Origin: Planctomycetales bacterium
GTDB taxonomy: Bacteria > Planctomycetota > Phycisphaerae > SM23-33
Reading direction: 5' to 3'
Length of the DNA: 19,352 nt
NCBI GenBank assembly: GCA_030642005.1
Contig: DAOWOP010000035.1
Location: forward strand, 1-19,352
This document shows, one piece after another, positions 13,810 through 19,352 of the stretch; within the stretch, counting starts at the first letter, position 1, and each line of letters starts with the position of its first letter. Below the pieces are notes generated by a model. The model did no database searches. It saw only the letters and a program-made list of their open reading frames with translations, and was not told where the DNA came from. Position numbers and translations under genes: made by a program.

Positions 13810-15060
13810 TTACTTCTGGTCGAGCACTTCGATGGCGGGCATGGGTTTGCCTTCAAGGTACGCCAGCGACGCCCCGCCTCCGGTGGAGACGTGCGTCATT
13901 CTGCCGGTCAGGCCCATCTGGTCAACAGCAGCAGCTGAATCGCCTCCGCCGATGACGCTGACGCCCCCTGCGTCGGTCGTCCTGGCAACGGCTTCGGCTA
14001 TCGCCCTGGTCCCCGCGGCATAATCGGGCTTCTCGAACACGCCCATCGGGCCGTTCCAGACGACGGTCTTCGCCCCGGCGACTATCTCGCTGAACTTCTT
14101 AATCGTCTCCGGACCTATGTCCATCCCCTGCATGTCATCGGCCATGCCAAGCCCATCGGTTGTCTGCGGTTTGCCGGTGGCGAAATCGTCCGTAACAACG
14201 TTATCATCCGGCAGGGCGATCTTGTCGCCGGCCTTCTCCATCAGCGCCTTCATCGGCTCAACCTGGTCTTCCTCAACGAGACTTTTTCCCACAGAGACGC
14301 CCTGGCTTTTGAGCAGCGTGTATGCCATTGCCCCGCCGATGATGATGCGGTCCACCTTATCCAGCAGCGAGGAGATAAGTTTGATCTTATCGGAGACCTT
14401 CACCCCGCCGAGGATTGCGACGAAAGGCCTGGCCGGGTCGGAAACGGCGTCGTGGAGGTACTTGATTTCCTTCTCGACGAGGAAGCCCGCTACCGCCGGA
14501 CCGCCTCTGGCATGGATAATCTTGCCCGCTCCGTACATGCTGGCGTGCTTGCGATGGCAGGTTCCGAAGGCGTCGTTGACATAGACGTCGCCCAGTTGTC
14601 CCAGCGCCTGGACAAACTTGAAAAGCGTTTCCCTCTGATCGAACGCGAGTTGGCCGTCGGGATTCTTCCTGGCTTTGTCGGGCATGGTCTCGCCGGGATG
14701 GAAACGGAGGTTCTCCAGCAGGACGACGTTGCCGGGCTGGATGTCGGCGATGAGTTTTTCCGTACCGGGTCCGACGACCTCCGGCGGGCCTAGCGTTACA
14801 GGCCTGTCCAGCAGTTCGCTCAATCGGTCGGCTACGGGTTTGAGAGACAGTTCCGGTTTGATTTCGCCCTTAGGCCGACCCAGGTGACTCATAAGAATCA
14901 AAGCGGCCCCGCCGTCGAGAACATGTTTGATACTCGGCAATGCCGCGGTGATCCGTTTGTCGTTCGTAACTTTCCCGCCGTCCAGCGGGACATTAAAATC
15001 CACCCGCATCAATACCTTCTTACCCGCTACGTCAATATCCGCAATTGTTTTGGTTGTCAT
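13810..15060 (-). CDS. pgk: Phosphoglycerate kinase
   Basis: From the ATG at 15060 the protein has 416 residues, a normal Pgk length. N-terminal motifs are VLMRVDFNVPLDGGKVTND and ALILMSHLGRPKG, with the substrate-binding Arg and Asp. VLLENLRFHPGE, FVAILGGVKVSDKI and 'KTVVWNGPMGVFE' follow. The C-terminal nucleotide-binding 'VIGGGDSAAAV' and 'STGGGASLAYLEGK' close the enzyme. It makes ATP from 1,3-bisphosphoglycerate in glycolysis. The frame is open to 15198, but the upstream 46 codons include the palindrome at 15153-15184 and show no conservation. AAGGA 8 bases before 15060 and the promoter at 15115-15143 support the chosen start. Confidence 0.96.
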   Translation of the reverse strand: MTTKTIADIDVAGKKVLMRVDFNVPLDGGKVTNDKRITAALPSIKHVLDGGAALILMSHLGRPKGEIKPELSLKPVADRLSELLDRPVTLGPPEVVGPGTEKLIADIQPGNVVLLENLRFHPGETMPDKARKNPDGQLAFDQRETLFKFVQALGQLGDVYVNDAFGTCHRKHASMYGAGKIIHARGGPAVAGFLVEKEIKYLHDAVSDPARPFVAILGGVKVSDKIKLISSLLDKVDRIIIGGAMAYTLLKSQGVSVGKSLVEEDQVEPMKALMEKAGDKIALPDDNVVTDDFATGKPQTTDGLGMADDMQGMDIGPETIKKFSEIVAGAKTVVWNGPMGVFEKPDYAAGTRAIAEAVARTTDAGGVSVIGGGDSAAAVDQMGLTGRMTHVSTGGGASLAYLEGKPMPAIEVLDQK

Positions 15061-15114
15061 TTTTTGATCCTTACGTGTGGTTTTCGCAAAATCATACTGT
15101 GGTTTATTGAGCGT

Positions 15115-15143
15115 ACTATCAGCAAATGCACTGCGGTTTTCAA
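15115..15143 (-). promoter_or_regulatory. Sigma70-type promoter for pgk
   Basis: On the minus strand TTGAAA (15143-15138) and GATAGT (15120-15115) are separated by 17 bases, matching 5/6 and 4/6 of consensus. The site lies about 55 bases before the pgk ATG and just beyond the palindrome at 15153-15184. This fits restart of transcription after a terminator. Confidence 0.5.
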
Positions 15144-15553
15144 GCATTGAAAAGAAACCCAGGGATTCGAATCCCTGGGCTTTTGTACAAATCCACATTC
15201 AATGGTGTGAATCTCGCAAGAAGGTGGAAGTGCGCTGCGCCGACGGATAGATCAATCAATTCGATTTTGTGATACAGGAACGCCTTACCCATTTCCCGGC
15301 ACGCGATTACTCGCTGATCCCGGTCAAGCAGGACTTCATCTCGTTTCATCAAATCCTTGGACCGGGCGAACATCTCATCGTACTCGCCCGGCGGTGGAGG
15401 ATTTTTGTAATCCCCGTCCACGTGCTCACGATGATGCCGTGCCCGCCACCCCCGCGGATCCCCCCGAAGCCATGTGCCGTATGTCGAACCCATGCAGTGA
15501 AACCAGTTATTCCAAGGGAGCATGATGAGGACCCGTCGAACACATAGAAACAT
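15140..15553 (-). pseudogene. Truncated HUH/Y1 (IS200/RAYT-like) transposase remnant
   Basis: The 137-residue frame contains 'NNWFHCMGSTYGTWLRGDPRG', 'HHREHVDGDY', 'MKRDEVLLDRDQRVIA' and 'AAHFHLLARF'. These match Y1/REP-associated tyrosine transposase-like proteins, and HFH would be the HUH metal-binding motif. The homology stops right after the HUH motif. The remaining residues (SPGIRIPGFLFNA) are encoded by the palindrome at 15153-15184. The catalytic tyrosine region is therefore missing and the protein is very unlikely to be active. There is no good ribosome binding site before either ATG (15553 or 15523). The remnant sits between gap and pgk, flanked on both sides by similar palindromes. 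Confidence 0.7.
15153..15184 (-). terminator. Palindrome, copy 2 (terminator-like or REP-like)
   Basis: The stem CCCAGGGATT/AATCCCTGGG is perfect (15158-15179, core GGGATTCGAATCCC). On the minus strand it is followed by TTTCTTTTC, as in an intrinsic terminator. The plus-strand side (CTTTTGT) is weaker. It shares the core and the flanking T-rich tail with the palindrome at 15567-15598. Confidence 0.6.
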
Positions 15554-15566
15554 ACAGGATACGAAA

Positions 15567-15598
15567 AGAAGCCCGGGGATTCGAATCCCCAGGCTTCT
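15567..15598 (-). terminator. Intrinsic terminator after gap, palindrome copy 1
   Basis: GAAGCC and GGCTTC arms enclose GGGGATTCGAATCCCC with one internal mismatch, giving a stem of about 15 pairs (15567-15598). On the minus strand it begins about 20 bases past the gap stop codon and its 3' arm runs into CTTCTTTTC. On the plus strand it is followed by CTTTTTT, so it could work in both directions. It is the stronger of the two matching palindromes. Confidence 0.7.
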
Positions 15599-15619
15599 CT
15601 TTTTTCGGTGTCAAATCTT

Positions 15620-16636
15620 TTACATCGCCGCCATCTTATCGATCAGATCGGCGGACCGGCAGGAGTAGCCCCATTCGTTGTCGTACCACATCGTTACCTT
15701 GACCATGTCGCCGTCCATCACCAGCGTGTTGTTCGAATCGAAGATCGAACTGTACGGGTTGTGGATGATGTCGCTGGAAACTATCGGATCGGTAACGTAC
15801 TCGATGATGCCCTTCATATCCCCGGCTGCGGCATCGCGGATGGCCTCATTGACCTCTTCGATACTGGTCTTTTTGGAGACCATGATGGTAAGGTCGGTTA
15901 TCGAGCCGACCGGAACCGGCACGCGGAGCGCGAAGCCGTCGAGTTTACCGTTCAGTTCCGGCAGTACCTTTCCGACGGCAACTGCCGCACCGGTCGTCGT
16001 CGGGACGATGTTGATGGCCGCCGCACGGGCGCGGGCCTTATTGCTGTGAACAAGGTCCAGAAGGCGCTGGTCGGACGTGTACCCGTGGCAGGTTGTCATC
16101 AGGCCCTTGACGATGCCGAACTGCTCGTGCAGGATCTTCGCCACCGGCGCGAGCGAGTTTGTCGTGCAGGAGGCGTTCGAGACGCACTTTGTCTCGGCGG
16201 TAAGTAACTGATCGTTGACGCCGAGGACGATCGTGGCGGCATCGCCCTTGGCAGGGGCGGAAATAACCACCTTCTTCGCGCCGGCGTCGAGATGGCTGTC
16301 GTAGCCGGGCTTGTCGGCGGTCTTGTTGGCGCGGAAAATGCCCGTCGATTCCAGTGCAACCTCCACACCCATATCGCCCCACGGCAACTTCGCGGGGTTA
16401 CGCTCGGAAAGAACCTTTATCTCTTTGCCGTTGACGACGAGGGCGTTCTGTTTGGCGACGACCTTGCCGGGAAAGCGTCCCTGCGTGGAGTCGTACCGCA
16501 GCAGATACGCCAGCATATCGGCGTCGGCCAGGTCGTTGACCGCCACCACGTCGAACCGCTCAGGCTCCTCGGCCATCGCGCGAAACACCAGCCGACCGAT
16601 CCTGCCAAATCCGTTAATTCCAACTTTTACAGACAT
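15620..16636 (-). CDS. gap: Glyceraldehyde-3-phosphate dehydrogenase, type I
   Basis: The 338-residue enzyme has the NAD-binding GINGFGRIGRLVFRA (6-20) and the NAD-type Asp35 in VAVNDLAD. The catalytic Cys157 is in SNASCTTNSLAP, the partner His184 is in TTCHGYTSDQ, and the substrate loop is 'RARAAAINIVPTTTGAAVAV'. It oxidises glyceraldehyde-3-phosphate to 1,3-bisphosphoglycerate, the substrate of Pgk encoded downstream. AAGGAG is 7 bases before the ATG. The promoter at 16692-16720 lies upstream and a strong hairpin terminator follows. Gap and pgk are on the same strand but separated by the transposase remnant. Confidence 0.97.
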   Translation of the reverse strand: MSVKVGINGFGRIGRLVFRAMAEEPERFDVVAVNDLADADMLAYLLRYDSTQGRFPGKVVAKQNALVVNGKEIKVLSERNPAKLPWGDMGVEVALESTGIFRANKTADKPGYDSHLDAGAKKVVISAPAKGDAATIVLGVNDQLLTAETKCVSNASCTTNSLAPVAKILHEQFGIVKGLMTTCHGYTSDQRLLDLVHSNKARARAAAINIVPTTTGAAVAVGKVLPELNGKLDGFALRVPVPVGSITDLTIMVSKKTSIEEVNEAIRDAAAGDMKGIIEYVTDPIVSSDIIHNPYSSIFDSNNTLVMDGDMVKVTMWYDNEWGYSCRSADLIDKMAAM

Positions 16637-16691
16637 ATCATTGCTCCTTGTCTTTTTTTACTGAAAGTGTCCATCGCTAATTGCGAGGCAG

Positions 16692-16720
16692 AGGCTATCT
16701 GCGGCGAACGATTCTGTCAA
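16692..16720 (-). promoter_or_regulatory. Sigma70-type promoter for gap
   Basis: On the minus strand a perfect TTGACA (16720-16715) is followed after 17 bases by TAGCCT (16697-16692), a weak -10. It lies about 55 bases upstream of the gap ATG in the divergent gap/tRNA-Ser interval. Confidence 0.5.
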
Positions 16721-16746
16721 GTCGAAAGATTGACCGGACCGGAGCG

Positions 16747-16774
16747 TTGCGTTACCCGGAGTGTTTGTTATATA
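16747..16774 (+). promoter_or_regulatory. Likely promoter of tRNA-Ser
   Basis: TTGCGT (16747-16752) and TATATA (16769-16774) are separated by 16 bases and end 14 bases before the tRNA 5' end. The TATATATA stretch makes the exact -10 register uncertain. Confidence 0.45.
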
Positions 16775-16788
16775 TATGGGTTTCTGTG

Positions 16789-16873
<85 letters not shown>

Positions 16874-16880
16874 TTATTCC

Positions 16881-16901
16881 ATTGCGGATTGCGGATTTTT
16901 T
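16881..16901. repeat. Short heptamer array (ATTGCGG)
   Basis: Two perfect ATTGCGG units and a degenerate third (ATTTTTT) fill the gap between tRNA-Ser and the end of recQ. The word is the same as at the rpe/accD junction. The T-rich third unit overlaps the recQ stop codon and may help end the tRNA transcript on the plus strand. Confidence 0.65.
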
Positions 16902-19086
16902 ACTTTTGGTCGCCGTTGGTTTGCAAGGCTGCTCGGATAATCCGCGCATCTTCAAAACTTATCGTTTCGCCGGAGGCATCCACAATTTCCCGCAGATTGT
17001 CCGTGCCCAAACGCTTGAACAGACGCTCGATTTCCAGTCGCTTGGCCGGTTCGACGTGCCGGTCCGGTTCGATGTCCCGCCCGTCCAGGATCAGGCGTTC
17101 GATATGCCCGGCGATGGTCCCCGCCGTCAGCCCCCGCATCTCGGCGACCTGCGAACAGGACAACCCCTCCTCCAGCAGACGCCAGGTAATTTCGAAAGTT
17201 TCCCCCTTTGGCGATTTTCGCGGTTTGGGAGCATATGGGACAGGAAGAGGCGCCGCATTGCTCCCGGCTTCGGGATTGGACTCCCTGAAAGACACGATTA
17301 AAGAGAGGAAATCTTTACCGTAACGCTCCAGTTTTTGTTCTCCCACGCCGGTGATGCAACGCATTTCGTCCGGCGTTGCGGGGAAGCAACGGGCCATTTC
17401 GTGTAACGTCCTGTCGGAGAACACGACAAAGGGCGGCACGTCCTGCTCCCGGGCCAATCGCCGCCTGAGCGACCGCAACCGTTCAAAGAGTTCCCGGTCA
17501 TAATCATCCGTAACCGCCGATTGACCGTCGCGGCGGGTTTTCTTCTTCACGAGGACACGAAACGCCTGTCGGCCAAAGAGCACTTCCTGTCCCTCCGGCG
17601 TAAGTTTCAACACGGGATACTCGCCGTCGGTCTGAACAATACAATTCTGTGCGACAAGAGCGTCGATGATCTCGCGCCAATATCGCTTGGGCCTGTCCCG
17701 CCCGACGCCGTAGGTCTTTATCCTGTTGTGTCCGAGGGAGCGAATCTTCTTCGTATTAGCGCCGGTTACGACGTCGGTAACGTGGGCAGCGCCGAAACGC
17801 CCGCCCGTCCGGACAATGGCCGACATGATAATCTGGGCCTCGGTGGCGGCATCGACCTGCTCGGCGCCGCTCGCACACACATCGCACGCGCCGCAATTGT
17901 CGGCTTCGAGCGTCTCGTCGAAATAGGCAAGGAGTCGCCGGCGGCGGCACGCATTAATCGTGGCGAAATGGACCATCTGCCTGAGTTTCTCAGTAGCGAT
18001 GGACTGCTGGGCTTCATCCTCGATCTGGCTGATGAAGTAGCGAATCGTCGAAGTGTCTCCGCGCCCGAAGAACAGAAGGCAATGCGCCGGCTCGCCGTCT
18101 CTGCCGGCCCTGCCCGTCTCCTGGTAATAACCCTCTATGTTCTTGGGGAGGTCGCCGTGAACGACAAACCGGATGTTCGACTTGTCGATACCCATGCCGA
18201 AAGCGATAGTGGCGACAATCACGTTGATCTCGTCGCGATTGAAGGCGTCCTGGTTTTTCTTGCGCGTTTCGCTGTCCAGACCGGCGTGATAGGGACGGAC
18301 CTTGGCGCCGTGGGAGGCGAGAAATGAGGCAGTGTACTCAACATCCGCCCTGGTGGTGCGGTAGATAATGCCGGACTCGTCAGGCCTGCTGCGAAGAAAC
18401 GACAGCACCTGCCGCTCCACGTCGTCCTTAGCCACAACTTCATAGAACAGGTTAGGCCGGTCGAACGACGCCCGCACGGTGTGCGGATCGCGCAGGCGCA
18501 GCCTCTCAATAATGTCCCGCTGAACCCGCTTCGTCGCGGTGGCGGTGAACGCCGCTACGGGCGAGTCGGGAAAATGCTCGACGATCAGCGAGAGGGAAAG
18601 ATAATCAGGGCGAAAATCGTGCCCCCACTCGGAAATGCAATGCGCTTCATCAACTGCGAAAAGGCAAATGGGAACAGCCTTCAGGATCGCCAGAAAACTC
18701 TCCATTGCGAATCGTTCGGGGGCTACGTATAGAAGGTCAAGGTCGCCGCTCGAAAGCCTGCGAAGCACCCCCGACCGCTGCAAACCGTTCAATGAACTGT
18801 TGAAATACTCCGCGCGGATTCCGTTGTCCCTGACCGCATCGACCTGGTCCTTCATCAGTGAGATGAGCGGGCTGACGACGATGCAGACGCCGCCCAGCAG
18901 ATGCGCGGGTAGTTGATAGCACAGCGATTTACCCCCGCCGGTGGGCATCACGGCAAATACGTCCCTGCGGGCCAGGATTGCCCGGACGATTTCTTCCTGA
19001 TTGGGTCTGAAGGTGTGAAACCCGAAAACCCTATCGAGTGGAACGGTAAGGTCTTCGATTTCGTCCGGTTTCTGCGCCAAAGCCAT
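16900..19086 (-). CDS. recQ: ATP-dependent DNA helicase RecQ
   Basis: The 728-residue protein is a full RecQ. The SF2 helicase core has Walker A MPTGGGKS (Lys53), DEAH box AVDEAHCISEWGHDFRPDY (146-149), AFTATAT, VIVATIAFGMGIDKSNIRFV and YYQETGRAGRDG. A zinc-binding subdomain (ACRRRRLLAYF ... CGACDVC), the winged-helix RQC domain and an HRDC domain ('LRRRLAREQDVPPFVVFSD', 'ITGVGEQKLERYG') follow. The last 100 or so residues ('SCSQVAEMRGLTAGTIAGHI') form the HTH_40-type C-terminal domain found in some longer RecQ proteins. It unwinds DNA in the 3'-5' direction during recombination and repair. AAGG lies 9 bases before the ATG. It is a single gene, convergent with tRNA-Ser. Confidence 0.96.
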   Translation of the reverse strand: MALAQKPDEIEDLTVPLDRVFGFHTFRPNQEEIVRAILARRDVFAVMPTGGGKSLCYQLPAHLLGGVCIVVSPLISLMKDQVDAVRDNGIRAEYFNSSLNGLQRSGVLRRLSSGDLDLLYVAPERFAMESFLAILKAVPICLFAVDEAHCISEWGHDFRPDYLSLSLIVEHFPDSPVAAFTATATKRVQRDIIERLRLRDPHTVRASFDRPNLFYEVVAKDDVERQVLSFLRSRPDESGIIYRTTRADVEYTASFLASHGAKVRPYHAGLDSETRKKNQDAFNRDEINVIVATIAFGMGIDKSNIRFVVHGDLPKNIEGYYQETGRAGRDGEPAHCLLFFGRGDTSTIRYFISQIEDEAQQSIATEKLRQMVHFATINACRRRRLLAYFDETLEADNCGACDVCASGAEQVDAATEAQIIMSAIVRTGGRFGAAHVTDVVTGANTKKIRSLGHNRIKTYGVGRDRPKRYWREIIDALVAQNCIVQTDGEYPVLKLTPEGQEVLFGRQAFRVLVKKKTRRDGQSAVTDDYDRELFERLRSLRRRLAREQDVPPFVVFSDRTLHEMARCFPATPDEMRCITGVGEQKLERYGKDFLSLIVSFRESNPEAGSNAAPLPVPYAPKPRKSPKGETFEITWRLLEEGLSCSQVAEMRGLTAGTIAGHIERLILDGRDIEPDRHVEPAKRLEIERLFKRLGTDNLREIVDASGETISFEDARIIRAALQTNGDQK

Positions 19087-19126
19087 AAATATCAGCCTTG
19101 ATTGGTCTGTGAAGAAAGATCGCAGG

Positions 19127-19155
19127 ATTATAATCTTGATGAAAGAAGAAGAAAA
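19127..19155 (-). promoter_or_regulatory. Possible promoter for recQ
   Basis: A perfect TATAAT lies at 19132-19127 on the minus strand, about 40 bases upstream of the recQ ATG. The -35 position at 17-base spacing (19155-19150) reads TTTTCT, a poor match, so only the -10 is convincing. Confidence 0.4.
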
Positions 19156-19156
19156 G

Positions 19157-19200
19157 GAAAGATAGCGGGATTTCAGGGATTACAGGATTTCAGGGATTTA
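19157..19200. repeat. Second copy of the GGGATTTCA-type intergenic repeat
   Basis: Bases 19157-19180 equal 3107-3130 with a single difference (T at 19163, G at 3113). They are followed by further GGGATT-like units with an 8-9 bp period to 19200. Unlike the copy in the ptsN-ptsH gap, no complementary right arm is visible here. Confidence 0.7.
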
Positions 19201-19250
19201 AATTTTGCTAAAAGGGAGCGTAACATTTTTTCTGTAAATTAACAAGAAGC

Positions 19251-19311
19251 CATCGTTTGCTTCGATCAAAGGATTATTCGGAAAAAACTTTGATCAAGGA
19301 GACAAACGATG
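19251..19311 (+). promoter_or_regulatory. Hairpin sequestering the ribosome binding site and start codon
   Basis: The left arm 19251-19271 (CATCGTTTG, CTTC, GATCAAAG) pairs with 19288-19311 (CTTTGATC, GGAG, CAAACGATG). The stem has 9, 4 and 8 pairs, separated only by bulged A residues at 19302 and 19296-19297, around a 16-base loop. The right arm contains AAGGAG and the ATG of the gene at 19309, and CTTC faces GGAG. In the folded mRNA both translation signals would be closed. Such structures are known to limit translation from read-through transcripts in some insertion sequences (IS10, IS50). Confidence 0.7.
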
Positions 19312-19352
19312 GCCAAGCACAAGAATGACGTAATTGGACGGTTGCTGCAAGA
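19309..19352 (+). CDS. N-terminus of an ORF, possibly a transposase (runs off the window)
   Basis: ATG at 19309 opens a frame reading MAKHKNDVIGRLLQ to the window edge. AAGGAG lies 7 bases upstream. The short basic N-terminus followed by a helix resembles the start of some IS256-like transposases. Its start lies inside a sequestering hairpin, which also fits a transposase. Fourteen residues are too few for an assignment, so the identity is open. The 222 bases between recQ and this ORF hold the recQ promoter region, the repeat at 19157-19200 and the hairpin. Confidence 0.45.
   Translation, partial: MAKHKNDVIGRLLQ

Noticed and set aside
15061..15198. N-terminal extension of Pgk by 46 residues
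   Set aside because: The extension includes palindrome-coded sequence and no Pgk homology; the ATG at 15060 has a good ribosome binding site and promoter.
15570..15594. TTCGAATC-containing palindromes that resemble a tRNA T arm
   Set aside because: No acceptor, D or anticodon arm can be built around either copy (15153-15184 or 15567-15598); they are simple symmetric hairpins with T-rich tails.

Overview
This is bacterial chromosome of moderately high GC. It carries a compact set of mostly housekeeping genes, and both window edges run into sequence that is, or looks like, mobile DNA. Several things suggest a Planctomycetota-type bacterium, probably near Phycisphaerae: the gene repertoire (DUF502, HPF, PtsN-like EIIA, HPr and EI in a row; a DUF2344 gene beside an RNase E/G gene; a FucI-like isomerase beside araB and araD) and the many short degenerate repeats in the intergenic gaps. 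That placement is an inference from gene content; there is no rRNA or other marker here to settle it.

Layout. Positions 1-136 are the 5' end of an IS5-family insertion sequence. Its terminal repeat abuts the stop codon of a minus-strand gene for a membrane-anchored protein with two LysM domains (137-1105). A divergent intergenic region (1106-1348) holds a good sigma70-type promoter in each direction. From 1349 to 8060 a plus-strand run encodes a DUF502 membrane protein, a short ribosome-hibernation factor (hpf), a PTS EIIA-Ntr-type protein (ptsN), HPr (ptsH), enzyme I (ptsI), a DUF2344/TIGR03936 protein and an RNase E/G-family ribonuclease. No sugar permease (EIIB/EIIC) is present, so the PTS proteins here look like a regulatory phosphorelay. 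From 16636 back to 8102 the minus strand encodes central carbon metabolism: gap, then a truncated HUH/Y1 transposase remnant between two matching palindromes, then pgk, a FucI-like sugar isomerase, araB, araD, rpe and accD. The isomerase, kinase and epimerase would take L-arabinose to D-xylulose-5-phosphate, which Rpe links to the pentose phosphate pathway. Gap and Pgk carry the resulting triose through lower glycolysis. AccD is the carboxyltransferase beta subunit that commits acetyl-CoA to fatty acid synthesis. A tRNA-Ser(GGA) gene lies on the plus strand at 16789-16873. recQ follows on the minus strand (16900-19086). At 19309 another gene begins on the plus strand; it may be a transposase, and its ribosome binding site and start codon lie inside a long hairpin.

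The most unusual signal is in the gaps. At least five intergenic gaps hold arrays of degenerate 7-bp repeats, each with a different word (ATTSGTA, GCTGAAC, GGGACTA, AAATCGA, ATTGCGG). Two of these gaps hold the same word in inverted orientation, which gives long hairpins. The arrays abut or overlap the gene boundaries. They supply the likely start codon of the DUF2344 gene and the Shine-Dalgarno-like sequence of ptsI. They also encode the last residues of Rpe and sit directly against the accD start. A related 8-9-bp-period element is bounded by inverted ends at 3107-3237 and has a near-identical end copy at 19157-19180.
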